NCBI GenBank assembly: GCA_027475525.1
Contig: JAMWFC010000044.1
Span: forward strand, 435,340 to 499,339
Length of the DNA stretch: 64,000 nt
Direction of reading: 5' to 3'
Source of the DNA: Macrolepiota albuminosa
Lineage: Eukaryota; Basidiomycota; Agaricomycetes; Agaricales; Agaricaceae
Shown piece by piece: positions 32,037 to 44,662 of this stretch. Under the pieces are notes generated by a model that saw only the letters and a list, made by a program, of their open reading frames with translations, made no database searches and was not told where the DNA came from. How positions within the stretch are numbered: position 1 is the first letter of the stretch; the number at the start of each line of letters is the position of its first letter. The position numbers and the translations under genes are program-made.

Positions 32037-32282
32037 TTGTGGCTTGGCTGAGTTGGTCAGCAGCTGTGGCTGAAACACGTCTTAAAAGGCGAAATTTCTT
32101 TTTCGCTTTTTTCTTGTGGCTTGGCTGAGTTGGTCAGCAGCTGTGGCTGAAACACGTCTTAAAAGGCGAAATTTCTTTTTCGCTTTTTTCCTCAACCATG
32201 GACAAGTTGGTCAGCAGCTGTGGCTGAAACACGTCTTAAAAGGCGAAATTTCTTTTTCGCTTTTTTCCTCAACCATGGACAA
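32037..32282. repeat. Triple 77-bp tandem repeat (duplications 6 and 7)
   Basis: 32037-32113 equals 32114-32190, and 32128-32205 equals 32205-32282, period 77 each time. Each unit holds GGCGAAATTTCTTTTTCGCC-like hairpin arms (GCGAAA and TTTCGC) followed by a T-run. Located between pol and ORF3 of B1. Confidence 0.95.
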
Positions 32283-32301
32283 CATGCCTGTGGACCAGAA
32301 T

Positions 32302-32336
<35 letters not shown>

Positions 32337-35300
32337 CATTGAGTTTGCACCGTCGGTCTTACCATCAGCTGAAGGGGGGGGCAGATGGCTCCCCCGCTGA
32401 CCCAAAATGCACCCCAGTGGGGACAATCGCAACAAGCTATGGGCTTCCCACAGCAGCAGCAACCACCAGCGGTGGGCTACCTGCCACAGCAGCCGGTAAT
32501 CAGTGGCTATCTGCCACTCCAACCCATGCAGGGCAACTTCATGCCCCAGAATGCACCTATGGGTAGCTATCAGCCCCAACAACCAGTAGCAGGCACTTAT
32601 GCACCACATCATGCAGAAGGCCAATCCCAGCAACAGGCCTATGGGGGGCTAGTCAGCCCCCAAGCAGCGCCAGAATGGAGGCAGTTTGCCCCTGCTATGG
32701 CAAGAGGGGCTATGGGCGCACATCTTTTGCCTCAGTTTACCGCCCCGGCGCACTACCCTGGCATGGGTGGTGTGCCCATAACAGCGACTCGCATGAGGTG
32801 CCAGCCAAGGGAGGCCGGTTGATTTCCCTGTCAACCACAGCACCAATTGACAATCTAGAGGGACGCCAAGCATCCCTCGTGCAGGCCACCACGGCTATTG
32901 AGAGCACAGAAACTCTCAGTCCAGAACAGAGCATCAGTTCATCGGCTGATGCGCCGACGGAGAGCTTGGCCAAGCTCTCCTTGCTACAGCGGCTGGAAAT
33001 GCCGCACCAATCTGAGCCCAGCTCGGAAGAAGAGTCGCATCCTCGACGTGACAAAGGAAAAGCACGGGCTGTCGAGCCCAGTCGCAACCAGGACTTAGTC
33101 CTGGCTACCCTTCTCCAACGTCTGGGAGACAACGGGTACGATGTACCTGCAGAGTCATCATTCCTCCGCGATGCAGAGGCGGTCGTCCTCATCAGCCGGA
33201 TGATGGACGACATGGATCATATGCGCACCCAGCGCAAAACTGATCTCCTTGCCCTATTGGCCGCTCGTAAGCGGCAGACTACACCCCCGAGTCGGGACAC
33301 CGACTCCAGCAAAAGGGTGTGTCGGCAAGGAGTGGAGGACGTGCCCTCCCGCTCAATTAAGTCGAGCATTGTTGCCCTTGGCTGGGAGGCTGGCCTAGGA
33401 CGGGACATCCTTCCCTATAAAGATGTCCCTGCTCCAGCTGCCCCCGGGTTATCCAGCGCCTTGCCAGCGGCGCGTCTGAGGTCGCATCTTTGCGACCAGT
33501 ATCTGTGGTTTCCACCACGTACTCTGGGGAGCAGAGTTCCAGGGGTGTGAGCACACGCCTCACTGAGGCTAAGACCTCACAACCCCGAAAGGATCGTTGG
33601 GGTAAGCAACCGAAAGGGCACGCATACATCAACGTGCACTTCCCCGAGGATGCCCTGAAAGGGGCCCCAGGGGCTAACATCCCCTTTTTACCCGCAATAC
33701 TAGTAGAGGGCCTGCCAGCCCAACTCTCGCGGTGTGTGTGGGCAATGGACCCACGGTCTGATAAGTTGGAGCCAGAGAGGCTGCCATCCCCGCCCTCCGA
33801 TGATGATTGGTATGAGGAGCCTGAAGAGGCTTGTATGGAATCCCCTGTGCCGCACGAGACGGCGGCACAACGTATGGCGCGCGAACGGCACAACAGCAAT
33901 CAACGGGCCAAGATGGACCGTTGGGCGCAGGATAGCGCCAAGCAAGGAGCAGCCCTCCTCGAGGACCAAACCGGGTGCATCCCTGATGCACTCGGTGTTG
34001 TGATCTACTATGATCACACTGTTGAGCGCCAGAACTCATTCTTTGGCGTGGGGTTAGCTCCCCAGTTCTATTGGTCGCCAGTGACCAATACCATATTCAT
34101 TGGGCAAGAAGCCCGCGCAGCCAGGTCCTTCGAGACCAATAAAGAGGGCAACGCCGCATCAATGCCCCACAACAGTAAGGTGTACCAAGTGGCACCTCGC
34201 GGGTTTTCCCGCAGGCTTCATGCACTGGTTAACAACCAGTTTATGCCAATTTGTCAGCGTCAGTTGGGCTACCTATTGCTCAATGAATTCAAGCGGGTGG
34301 CGCTCAACTGCCACCCTACTGCCCAAGACAGAGCCATGTCTCACTTACTCGACGAGGTCGCATATAGGACCATCGCGGTACCCTTTGCGAGTTCAGAGAA
34401 GCGGGAGAACATCCCGCAAATAATTGTTCCAACGCGGATCTATTGCCGCAAAGAGAGAGGGAGAATTGCCTTCGTCGGCCTTACTCCCTCTGATCCAAAG
34501 CAACCATTTGCTTTGGACTACCTGGGCTCATATGCCCTCCTTTATGGACGTCCTGGGACGTCCAACGTATGGACCAGTCTGGCCATGGACCGAGCCATAC
34601 GCATTCATTGGCGCAGCCTCTTTGGGTTTGCGCTTGTACGTGTCCTCAGCACCAGCCGCCCCTCCAAGTCCACGGTACACAAGTACCTGGCCTATGTCTT
34701 TGCAAGGCCAGGCCTCTACAAAGAGGCCGTGGCTGAGTACGAGGCGGCTACGGGGCAAGTCTTTGTGCCCCTCCACACCGATGACCCTAACTTCAAGGCT
34801 CGGGCTGTGGACATCCTGGAAGCATCAGCTTCCGTATTCACCACTTCAGATGCGTTACGCATCCTTCTTCACAATCAAATTCTGGTCAGCTGGGCTGACC
34901 ATGCGTACACCTATGGGGTCACCTACTTGGCCCATCTCTTCTTCAGCGACAGCCAGCTCTACAATGAGGTGGCCGCTATCGACGATGAGAGGCTACAACG
35001 CCTTGACCATTACAGTACACCCCAGTCCATCGCTCAGTGGGATGGGTGGTGCGAGGCCACCATTGGCGATCGACAATGCCTGATGCTCCAGCAGCAGGAC
35101 AGTCATCGTGCTTACGACGATGCGCTCACCAAGGGGATGTACCTCCTCATCAGGCAAGACATTCATGCCCGCAAGATCTGGATGCGCCAGTACCTGTCCG
35201 ACACTGGGGATCTTCCTGATCCCCAACCACCTATCCCGGGGTCGATCATTGACCCCAATCTCACACTGTCCCCCCTCCAGGACTATGACGACTCCCTGCC

Positions 35301-35445
35301 AGTAGCAGGGCCTTCGGGCACTTCCTATGTGCCCGCACCCAAGGATGAACTCCTCGACTACGACATGGACGACGTGACTGCCAATCCATTCCGGGAGCCT
35401 GGGGACTCTCCCATTGCCCCCGTCCCTGACTTACCGACGGCATGA
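32275..35445 (+). CDS. B1 ORF3, large protein of unknown function behind pol
   Basis: In the place where env would be. The first part (ATG 32275) has a Gln run from CAG codons (32302-32337) and Pro/Gln/Tyr-rich repeats (YLPQQPV, SYQPQQPVAG); frame shifts near the G8 run at 32372-32380, near 32800 and near 33500, so it is broken or partly spliced. The C-terminal 630 codons (about 33550-35445) are fully open: FPEDALKGAPGANIPFLPA, IYYDHTVERQNSFFGVG, FKARAVDILEASASVF, acidic Pro-rich end. No signal peptide or membrane helix is seen, so not an envelope protein as judged by eye. Unlike pol it has no C-to-T stops in 1.9 kb. I do not recognise the family. Confidence 0.6.
32302..32337 (+). repeat. CAG/CAA microsatellite coding poly-Gln
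   Basis: Run of about twelve CAG/CAA triplets in frame with the ORF3 start, giving the N-terminal Gln tract. Confidence 0.85.
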
Positions 35446-35482
35446 CCGTCGTATTATCTCAAGACCGTAGCTCGGTCTGATT

Positions 35483-35490
35483 GGGGGGTG
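35483..35490 (+). other. B1 polypurine tract
   Basis: GGGGGGTG directly before the 3' LTR. Confidence 0.7.
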
Positions 35491-35725
35491 TGTAGCGTAG
35501 TCCGCTATGTGGCATTGGCCATATAGCTTTACTTACTGTATAGTAGTCAATATTATATTATATTTATTATAATATAATATTATTTACATTATTATATAAA
35601 TAGTTTTACCAGCTGCTTACAAAGCAGCTTATTTTTGTGTTGATACTACATAGTCAATAGACCGGACTGGTCTGATTCTATGCAGTGTGAACCTAAGCTC
35701 TCACAATTCCTGTAACTTTGTTACA
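35491..35725 (+). mobile_element. B1 3' LTR (235 bp)
   Basis: Same length and ends as the 5' copy. Includes both hairpins; the first has one mismatch here (GGCCATATAGC). Confidence 0.92.
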
Positions 35726-36741
35726 AGCGGCAACAGAAGCAGAAGTGACTTCCCAACAAGCGCTAATTCACAAAGTACTCCAGCTTAATGCTGTTAGTGA
35801 CTGACCTACATTGTCACATGAAGAGAGAATTGAGATGCTGGAAAAGGAACTGAAGTCGCTAAAGAATCAGGTCTTCAATGGGGTAGAGATCAGAAAGGGC
35901 AAGCAGCCTTTAAAAGACTATAGACCCTCAGGCGCTATAACAGACCCCACTCTAGCAAAAGCTTCAACTTCTAGCGCTAATGATGATGTACCAGAAGCAA
36001 CCAAGGCGCCTGCCATTATGGAGCCACTGCTGCATCCTTATGCTGGCCTTGGGGGCAACTATGCCCCACCCCTTAATTGCAATTTTGGAGCACCAGACAA
36101 ACCTATGGGTAGCTATCAACCAATGGTGCCTATATACGACCTAGAAAAGTCAAGGGTAGTTTTTGATTGCATTATGCAAAGCCAGGTTACACTATCAGTG
36201 GGAGAGCTATGCAGTGTGGCACCAGACATCAGGAATCAGATGCCTACCATGGTAACCTCTTGACAAAACATAGCTAACAACGTAACAACAGTGAACGAAT
36301 ATGATGATGTGCTACCTGAATTCACGTACATCACAGAAACTGTAACTCTGGAGACCAAAGAGAAGGCTGCACCACCTAAAGAAGCTACGTCTATTGACCC
36401 GGTTAAGACCTACCTTAAGTTGCTAAGATCTAGCGACAATTCTGCCATCCTAACTGTAGCCCAGAACTCTCATGCTATTCATTCAATCATACTGACTGTG
36501 GATGGCAAAAGCAAAATCAAGTCTATTGTGGACAGTGGATCTCAGATCATTTCTATGGCTGCTGACGTCGCTAATGAACTTGGCATTATTTACAACCCGA
36601 TGATTATTCTTAATATGCAAAGTGCTAACAGCACTATTGATCGATCTTTGGAAATGGCCCAGAATGTGCCATGTGCTATAGGTGACCTTACATTCTATCT
36701 GCAAATTCACATACTTAGATCACCCACATACGACTTACTAT
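35726..36741 (+). pseudogene. A-old gag-protease (second part)
   Basis: Resumes the A-old frame after B1. Open pieces 35811-36263 and 36291-36741 align with A1 Gag-protease from the post-knuckle linker to the protease, including IVDSGSQIISMAADVANELG. One TGA (36261) is CGA in A1. Cut at 36742 by copia element E, with about 70 bp of A sequence missing at the junction. Confidence 0.85.
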
Positions 36742-36898
36742 TGCCACTGTCTCTGTTTCCGATCCATATTCTTGGAACTGTATAGTTCTATTATTTTCTT
36801 CTCCATGTTTCCCTCTGAGGCACACTATCGGTTGGTCACGTATCTTCTATGCATGCCATGATTCCCAACCAATACTCCCCCAGACTCGCAGGGCACAT

Positions 36899-39311
36899 CA
36901 CTTGCACAGCTGCAATGCAAGGCAGAGCTTGTAGTGTTGTGGCCATGGCAGTGGCTTCATGAATAAGTCTGCAGGGCTATTGTTGCTCGGTACATAGTTG
37001 ATTTTGATTTTCCCTTCCTCAACTGAGTGGCGTATGTAATGGTGCTTGATGTTGATGTGCTTGACTCGATTGCGGTTCCTTTTATTTTTGGCTATTGCTG
37101 TCAAGCCGCTATTGTCCCTCTGTAGTGACACTGGTGCTGGGACAGCGAATCCAATTTCAGACAGGGTGGCATGCATCTATTGGATCTGCTCCCTGGCTTT
37201 TGCAAGGGCAATGTATTCAGCCTCCGTTGTTGACGTGGAGACCATGTCCTGGTACTTTGCACTCCAGCATGTCAGGCCGCTGGCTTGGAGGTACATGCCA
37301 CCTGATATGGATTTCCTGGTGTCAATGTCTGTGGCAAAGTCTGAGTCATAGTATTTCTGTGGGATGTAGTCATTGTACCCAGGGCCACCGTACTGTAACT
37401 TGTGATCGAGTATACCTTTTACATACTGCATGACGTGGAGTAATGCAAGCCAGTGTGGTTTGCTGGGGTTCAACATGAACTGGCTGAGGGATGTGATAGC
37501 AAACACAATATCAGGCCTTGTGCCTACTTGAGCATACATGAGGGATCCTAGAACTTTGCAGTATGGTTTATCCTTCATGTATTGGTGGTCCTCATCAGTC
37601 GATGGGGACTGGGTTTGGCTGAGCATGATGCCAGGTGGGAGCAGTGTGTACTTGGGGGTGCAGTTCATCATTCTGAACTTCTTCAGGGTTCGTTTCAGGT
37701 ACTCCTTTTGGTTGAGCGTGGTGAGCTTCTGTTCCCTATTGTGCGTAATCCTTATTCCCAGCACAAATTTGATGTCCCCTAAGTCTTTTATCTCGTACTT
37801 TTCTCCCAGTTCTCTCTGCGCTCTCTCTGTGCTCTCTCTGTCTCCTCCTTTGACAAGGACATTCCAGATGTGTTGTCCGTGTATGTGCTTGTTACAGTTC
37901 ATTTGCTGTCCTGGTCTCTGGACCTTACTGACTGATCTGCCTCTGACCTTTGGTACCTGAGTTGTTTCATGTCATTGTCAAGCACGTGCCACCAGTTGTT
38001 TGTGCCGTCTATGGTCCCATAGATTGCCTTGTCAAGCAATGAAACTAGACTTTTCTCATTGTCTGCCCTTTCCACCTCGCATGCACTTCCCTGAACCTGC
38101 TCACCCACAGTGATGTCAACTCAGCAGACCTTGCTTGGTTGGACTTCATACCCCTCTGGCTGCTCCATCAGGATAGGTGCCTGTGTCAGTGCGTTAAGGT
38201 AGGCACTCATGTAATCGATCTGCCACATCTTGTAGTCACAGATGGTTCTGACCACTAGGTTCATCCACAGCAACTCATATTTAATGACAGATGCATATGT
38301 GACAAAATAGTCCACTCCAGGGATCTGCGAGAAGCCCTTGGCCACAAGTTGTGCCTTCCTCCCCACCACCTTTCTGTCCTCATTGTACTTCAGCGTGAAG
38401 GTCCACCGGTTCTTCAGCATCCTCGCTCCTGCCAGTCTCTCAACAAGTTACCATATCTTCCATTCCTGGTCCATCAGTGCCTTCCACAGGTCTGGTTGTT
38501 GCATGGCCTCCGAGTACAATTTTGGCACTCAGAGGTTGTCAGGGTCCTGTGTTCCAGTTGTGAGGGTGCTGGGCATGCTGGCATATGTCTCCTCCTCACT
38601 CTTGGGGTTGTCCAAGTCATCATGCGGGTTTATGACATGCATGGTGGGGTCAGCAACTTTAGCCGCTGGCCTTGCCAATTATCAGGGCTCAGAGACTGCA
38701 TCAGAGTTGGCATTTGGGGCAATTTTGGTCTGTATCTCAGTTCCGGTGTTGGAAACATTGGCTGGCTGCATACCGTGGGGTTTCATATCATGTGTATTGC
38801 TTGGTCGCACATTCAGGATATCGAGTAGGTCAGCTGGGTCTCCATTACGCCCATCAGGTAGTGTGTGGTAAGCCATACCTTCCTTGAATACAACATCACA
38901 GGACCTAAACATCCTGCCAGTTGCTCATTCAAGTAGCTTGTAGTCCCCCTTCCCGAAGTATCCCACAAGGACTGACTTGATTGATCAGGCATCGAGTTTG
39001 CTTCCGCCCTCTTCCCTGGGTACTTTCACGTACACGAGGCAGCCAAAGGGTCACAAGTAGGACATATTGGGCTTCATGCCAGTACGTATCTAGTGCAGTG
39101 TCTTGCCCGGGTGTCTGGTGCTCGGGACCAGGTTGAGGATGTAAGTGGCGGTGGCAGTTGCTTCCCCCCAGTAGTGCGCTAGGAGTTGGGAATCACTCAG
39201 CATGCTCCTGCCCAGGTCCAGAATGGTGCAATTTCTGCGCTCTGCCACTCTGTTTGCTGGGGATGAATGCAAGGCTGTGGTCTCATGAATGATTCCCCTC
39301 TTTCAGCAGTA
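36899..39311 (-). pseudogene. E pol: integrase end, RT and RNase H
   Basis: Minus strand, from 39311 down: integrase SSPANRVAERRN (with the E of the DDE triad), RT with RWTFTLKYNEDRKVVGRKAQ and VDYFVTYASV, catalytic box read as YTDN (second Asp lost by G-to-A), IKDLGDIKFVLGIRI, GSLMYAQVGTRPDI, and RNase H ending DNSGLTAIAKN and INYVPSNNSPADLFMKPL. Many frameshifts and stops. Dead copy. Confidence 0.85.
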
Positions 39312-39316
39312 TGCGT

Positions 39317-40109
39317 TGATAGGACCCCATACAGGATCAGTGCATCAACGGCAGGCTACAGCAACATGCCACAGGCTCAGAATACCTTAGCGCATGCTAA
39401 TTAACCAATTTTGGTGATATTTGACAGCCGCGCATGGCAAGAAGCAGATCCGATCAATGATAGCACTGACGGCAGACAGAATGACAACTGACAGATGGCA
39501 TCAGTCACTGACGACAGCGCTTAGCAAGAAGATTGACGATCTATCAAAAACTGACGGACAGCTTGGCGTTTGACCTTGGCAGCTGACATCGCTAAGCATT
39601 TTAAACAGACAGAAGGGTGATGGATTGATGGTTTAGCACTGTGATCTGCCGCCTGGTGTCACTAAGGTTCTTGAATAGACGGTAGGGATCTGAAACCGTT
39701 GGAGCTACCCCTATAAAATTTTCTAGTTTACTGCACTTTGGCAATGGTTGGTCACTGGCGACAGTGAAGTCCTTGTAGTATATAAAGTACTTACCGACTT
39801 GTACATACCCATCAAATCAGAGAACAGAGTTTCCTGCTCCCCTTACTTCAGTCTTCCTTACGCTCAAGACCTCATTTACGGTCGGCAACGTCGAACTTAT
39901 TGGCAGTTGCAGACTATTGCCAGCCTTTGACCTATTCGTGCCTTGCAGTTACGGCAGGCATTAACAACGCTTAGACTTTGCTAAGCTTACCATGCTTTAC
40001 CTTAGCGCTTGGCACTTGCCAACCTTTTTTGGTTTCACTTTATTTTCATAGGCGCGTTCTCTGGGACCTGCCCGGGACTCCTCACATCACTTATAGTGCG
40101 CCCAACGCA
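39317..40109. mobile_element. Solo LTR-like copy F2 (793 bp) inside E
   Basis: Interrupts the E integrase between NKYIN.. and ..KRGIIHETTA. Homologous to F1, with ends TGATAGGACCCC and CCCAACGCA and a CCTATAAAAT box near 39710. Target copies are not clear (TGCGT versus AGCTT). Confidence 0.65.
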
Positions 40110-41976
40110 AGCTTTTGGTACGGTAACACTATTAATATATTTGTTACTGACCAAACTTTGGGTGTCATCAGCATCCCACAACTCGTTCTTGAACTCGGTG
40201 CCTCTGTCTGTCCTGACTCGTTTGACCCTCCACCCCCACTGGTTCTCCACACGCATGTCAAAGGCCTCAAGGCACGTTATGGTTGTCTTTGGCGGCCTTG
40301 TTTGATAAGTACCAGGTTGCACACTCTGCTCTGGCATGGTCGGTCACCATGAGCATCAAGCTTTTTCCTTCTGTGGTCTGTACATGGGCTGGTTCTCAGA
40401 CATCAAACACCATGTGCTTGTAGGGGACCATCTCAGGGTCATGGCTCATGTCAAAGGGGTGGCATGACTGTTTGCCCATAAAGCAGTCCTCGCAACATCC
40501 ATTTGTTGACAGTCTCGAGACGGACAGGCCGGTCACCATGCCCATGCACATCATATCATGCAGAATCTCCTCATTGATGTGCACGAGTTGTTGGTGCCAT
40601 GTTTCAAGGTCAACAGGGTGGTTGAGCAAGCGGGCTGCTATTGCCAGCGGAGGCTGGATCAAGTCAACTATAAACATTGACCCTTCCATGCTGCAGCACA
40701 GGAATGGTTTCCCATCTGGTGCATGCATCACTGCTTCCCTGCTTCCCAGGTCGATTCTTACCCCTTTTTGCACTAGAGATCCAAGTGAGATCAGGTTGTA
40801 GGACAGGTCAGATGCATGTAGGGTGTCCTCAAGAGTTATTTTGATCGTTTCCCCTCCATAGTTCACCCATTTTTGGACTTGTTCGCACCCCAGAACCCTG
40901 AAGGTGCATCTCTCTGCTGTCACTCTCACCATGTCAGCCATGTCAGGGGGGCCATATGTTACAAAATCCCCTTGGTCAATGAAGAAATGCCTGCTGGCAC
41001 CAGAGTCCGCATATGTCATAACGTCACGCTTCCTGGATGCCTGTGTCAGGGTCAAGAAGACTAGGCATCTGGGGTTTGCAGCATTGTCTGCAGTAGTTAT
41101 GGTTGCAGAGTTAGCTTGGGGGGTCATGGATGTTGATGCAGTGGCAGGGGTTGATGATGTATTGTTGTTGCTGTTTGTAGTTTTGCTTTTCTGCCACCAT
41201 TCTGGATACTGACCCTCCATCCCCCCACCCTTCCAGAAGCACCTTTCCTTGGTGTGGCCTATGTGTCTGCAGTTAGAGTTTTCGCACTTTGCATTCCTGT
41301 CATTGCATGTTGGGACAACTTGTGCCATGAGCATGTTCATGGAGTTAGTTGGGGCAATGACTGATGGTCCGTGCATCAGCAGTGCATGTATAGTGAGTCT
41401 GACAATTACTTCTGCTGACATTGAGCCCCAGTGACTGAGGCCCACATGCTTGGCATCGACTTCAAGATATAAGCCCTGAACCGCTTATTATCAATTCCAG
41501 CTCCTTGGTTGTTTGCCTTAAACTAGGCTGTGTGAAGTGTCTTGAAGTGTGCCTCGATATTTAACCCATCCCTGTACTTGATGGAGCTGAGTTCTTCCTC
41601 CACTCTGATCAGTCCCAGGTCTGATTTTGTGTCATATAGTGTTGTTAGTGAGAACCAGGCCTTGGGTGGCCATCCCGTTGAGCTTTACACCTGTGCTGAT
41701 GGGGTTGATGACATTTAGGATTATTATACTGCGGGCATAGGCATCACGCTGGGTCCATTCATCAAGGGTAGGGTTGGGTGCTCTCCACCAGGATGTGGGG
41801 GGTCTAGTTTCTCTGGTTTCAGTCTTTGTATTGCTGGGTTTCTCAATTCCTCCAGTAAGATAGTCTAACAGGCCACAGCTGTGGGCTGCTTCAGTGATCA
41901 TTGTTTTAAACGATGTCCAGTTGGACCCATCAAACTTTTCCTCTGTGGGTAGCAGAAATAGTGTTGGGTTTGTCAT
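40110..41976 (-). pseudogene. E gag, protease and integrase N-terminal region
   Basis: From 41976: copia-type Gag (EEKFDGSNWTSFKTMI and WWRAPNPTLDEWTQRDAYA), gap, then zinc knuckle CENSNCRHIGHTKERC, protease with TYADSGASRHFF, integrase zinc region (LVHINEE..CCEDCFMGKQSC) and core motif RTDRGTEFKNELW near 40220. The long piece 40396-41445 is open for 349 codons. Stops and frameshifts elsewhere. Confidence 0.85.
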
Positions 41977-42221
41977 ATTGTTTTCAGTTTGGTTTGTCTA
42001 CAGTTTGATGGTTGTTTTTTTTTTGGTGAGTCATCTAAAAAATTTACTGAGTGTCAGGGCCCATAACCTGTTTGACACAAGACTCAGTCGGGTAGTAAAT
42101 GACTATATTGCATGCCTAGCTACCTGTTTGACACAAGACTAATATGTATAAGTTAGTGGATGTGATATTGTATTGTAGGGTAATTTAGTACACACCTTAG
42201 TTGGGTAGTAAACAACTGAGA
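41977..42221. other. E leader
   Basis: Between the E 5' LTR (right side) and gag. Contains a 19-bp word (ACCTGTTTGACACAAGACT) twice, 56 bp apart. No gene. Confidence 0.5.
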
Positions 42222-42351
42222 TGCCACTGTCTCCGTTTCCAATCCGTATCCTTGGAACTGTATAGTTCTATTATTTTCTTCCCCGTGTTTCCCTCTGAGG
42301 CGCACTATCGGTTGGTCATATATCCTCTATACATGCCACAATTCTCAACCA

Positions 42352-43892
42352 ATAACACTAACTATTAGCAACCCTAACTCGGGTGTCAGAAGAATGGTCC
42401 TGACATTTCCATGAGAGAAATTCCAGAAGCCAGGACCAAAAAAGTGACCTTACATTAGCAACAACCCTTGCAAGTGTTTTCTGATGCCATCAAGGAGATG
42501 AGTAATGAGGATCATGGAGATGAAGCACTTATCTTGGACTATAATCATCGGACTGGGCAAGTAACCCTTATATCACATACCCCTTTAGCCCATGAAATTT
42601 TGAACTCTTTTTCGTTGCTTACTAGCAAAGCTTTATCCTACTTATACCTCACCACGTCTGATATTACTGAAAACCTTTTGACAGACACTTATTTCATTTC
42701 TACTCCTGATTCTAAAGAACCTTTGATATCTGGTTTCTCTAGAAGCCAAAATTCCATTTATAATATGCTTGCTAACAATAGTACCTCTAAGCACAAAGGG
42801 GTTCAGGTCAAAAAGAAGTACAAGCCAGTAGCGCTTAAAACAAAACTGGTAGCAAGCACTGTACTCAAGGAATTTTGCATTGAGAGAAAGACCATTGGTG
42901 ACCCATTAGCAACCATTCCTGAACTCAATCCGAATCCACCACCCTTCAAACTTACAGGGCAATTTACAGAGGAGCAATGGGCACCATTCCTTAGCACCTC
43001 CAATACAGGCTTTCTATCAATGGTGGAACTAGACATATTAGTTGACATTATGTGGAAACAAAATGAAGCATTTGCTTGGGAGGATTCAGAGTGCGGTAAA
43101 CTTAGAACTGACTTCTTTCCACCAGGTGTTATACTGACAATACCCCATGTACCTTGGACCAAGCATAACCGACCTATACTACTGGGCATTGAAGCTGAAG
43201 TTTGCCAAATTATTTGCTCCAAGATAGTGGCAGGAGTTTACGAGCCTTCTAATTTGGCCTACAGATAGAGATGGTTTTGCATACTAAAGAAAAATGGAAA
43301 GCTACATATAGTTCACAGTTTGGAGCTGCTAAACAAAGTCACGATTTGTCATTCAGAGATACTGCTCTTCCCCAATCACATTGCTGAATTTTTTGCAGGA
43401 CAAATATGTGGCGCTACTCTGGATTTGTACATTGGCTATGATGAGTGCTTAATCCACTCTTCCTCTTGTGACTTGACAACATTTCAAATGCCATTTGGAG
43501 TGCTATGACTAGTTACACTTCCCATGGGATAGACAAATTCAATACCTATATTCCACCATGACATTACGTTTATTCTACAATCCAAAATACCTCACCATGT
43601 GCTTAGTTTCATCAACAATGTAGGTGTTAAGAGCCCAAAGAATTGGTGCCTTATAAATGGCAAGCCTGAAGTACATCCAGAAAATTCTAATATCCGCATG
43701 GCACTATGGGATTTTTTTCATTTGGTCAACCGAGTGCTGCAGCACATGAAGTATTGTGGCGGAACGTTTTCAGGACCCAAGCTGGTTCTTTGTGCACTGC
43801 AATTTAAAATTTTAGGGCACGTTTGCATGCCAGAGGGCAGGATCCCTGAGGAGAGCCAATTAGCGCTTTTGGAGAAGTGGGGAGTCTGTCAT
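42352..43892 (+). pseudogene. A-old pol, reverse transcriptase part
   Basis: Resumes A-old after E. 42498-42501 is the same ATGA overlap as in A1. Open pieces 42468-43268, 43320-43508 and 43599-43892. At 43730-43732 the codon is CGA where A1 has the TGA that ends its RT frame. Own stops include TAG where A1 has CGCTCG. Interrupted by C2 at 43893. Confidence 0.87.
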
Positions 43893-44662
43893 TGTCAGGT
43901 TCCGCTGAGTCGGGGGCTTTCCGGGAAAGCAATTGCCCTTACAATGCGGACTTGACCCATGGATACTCGGGTGTCTGGAACTCCGGGGCTAGGACTCCGG
44001 GGTTCAAGACGTGGACAGGGGTACTCCCGGAAGAGGGGACTTGGTCCGGGGGTTTTGGGTGGTGAGTAGCTGGGGAATTCGGGTGGGGGTCGAGTTGTGA
44101 ACCGGAGGTTCTAAGACGAGACCAAGTCAGTAAATTAAAGTCACGAAGTGCGTACCAGTCTTAGAGCATGCGATTATCCAAGCGTGCCAGTCGAGTGTGC
44201 CAGTCAATGCGTACCAGTCAAATAGAGGGCACGCAACAATTCAAGTAACCAAGTGAAAACAGTGTAAGCAGTGTAAAGCAGTGTAATATCAAGACTAGCG
44301 AATACAACGGGGAGCTATGCTATAAGTACTACGGGGCTGGGTCTTGGAGTTCCGGAGTGTCTGGGATGGGTTCCAGGAGTCATTGAGTAGCGGGCAGGGA
44401 CTGTATACCTGGATCACACGTGTGGGGTGCGCGATCAATTGGCATGGAGGCAGCTGTGATGCGTGATGCGTGATGGCCGGGAGCGAGCCGCATGATCTGA
44501 TCATTGATCGGGGCTGGTGGCAGCTGATGGCGGTCCTTGATGCGCGTGATGGCAGTGTCGGTAGTCGTGATGGCGGGGCGTGTCCTGTGGGGTCGGAGGG
44601 GGAGTCCCAGGTGGTGTTCTGGGGGTGTCTCGGGGTGGATCCGGAGGGGAGGGGTCGTGACA
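43893..44662 (-). mobile_element. Solo LTR C2 (770 bp)
   Basis: TGTCAGG..CGTGACA, flanked by perfect target copies GTCAT (43888-43892 and 44663-44667). Removing it restores the A-type sequence CTGTCATAACCTCTC exactly as in A1. Sense strand is minus. Confidence 0.95.

Larger units (their letters stand above)
11086..35725 (+). mobile_element. Element B1, Ty3/Gypsy chromodomain element (contains A1)
   Basis: Full-length element: 235-bp LTRs at 11086-11320 and 35491-35725, leader, gag-pol-chromodomain, ORF3 and polypurine tract. Target copies AGCGA (11081-11085) and AGCGG (35726-35730) lie in A-old gag, and the host reading frame resumes after it. Without the 13,369-bp A1 the element is about 11.3 kb. 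The two LTRs differ at about five sites, so it is younger than A-old but older than A1. Confidence 0.9.
36742..42351 (-). mobile_element. Element E, decayed Ty1/copia retrotransposon
   Basis: 130-bp LTRs at 36742-36871 and 42222-42351 (minus orientation, TGGTTG..GTGGCA) differ at a dozen sites, almost all transitions. A purine tract GGGGGAG lies inside the 3' LTR border near 36875. Order gag, protease, integrase, RT, RNase H proves copia type. Split by F2. No target duplication; about 70 bp of A-old target is lost. Confidence 0.88.

Noticed and set aside
32275..35445. ORF3 of B1 as a retroviral-type envelope gene
   Set aside because: Place is right, but no signal peptide, furin-like site, fusion segment or membrane anchor is visible.
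42063..42141. Repeated 19-bp word as a ninth member of the 77-bp set
   Set aside because: Spacing is 56 bp and the match is only 19 bp; not the same phenomenon.
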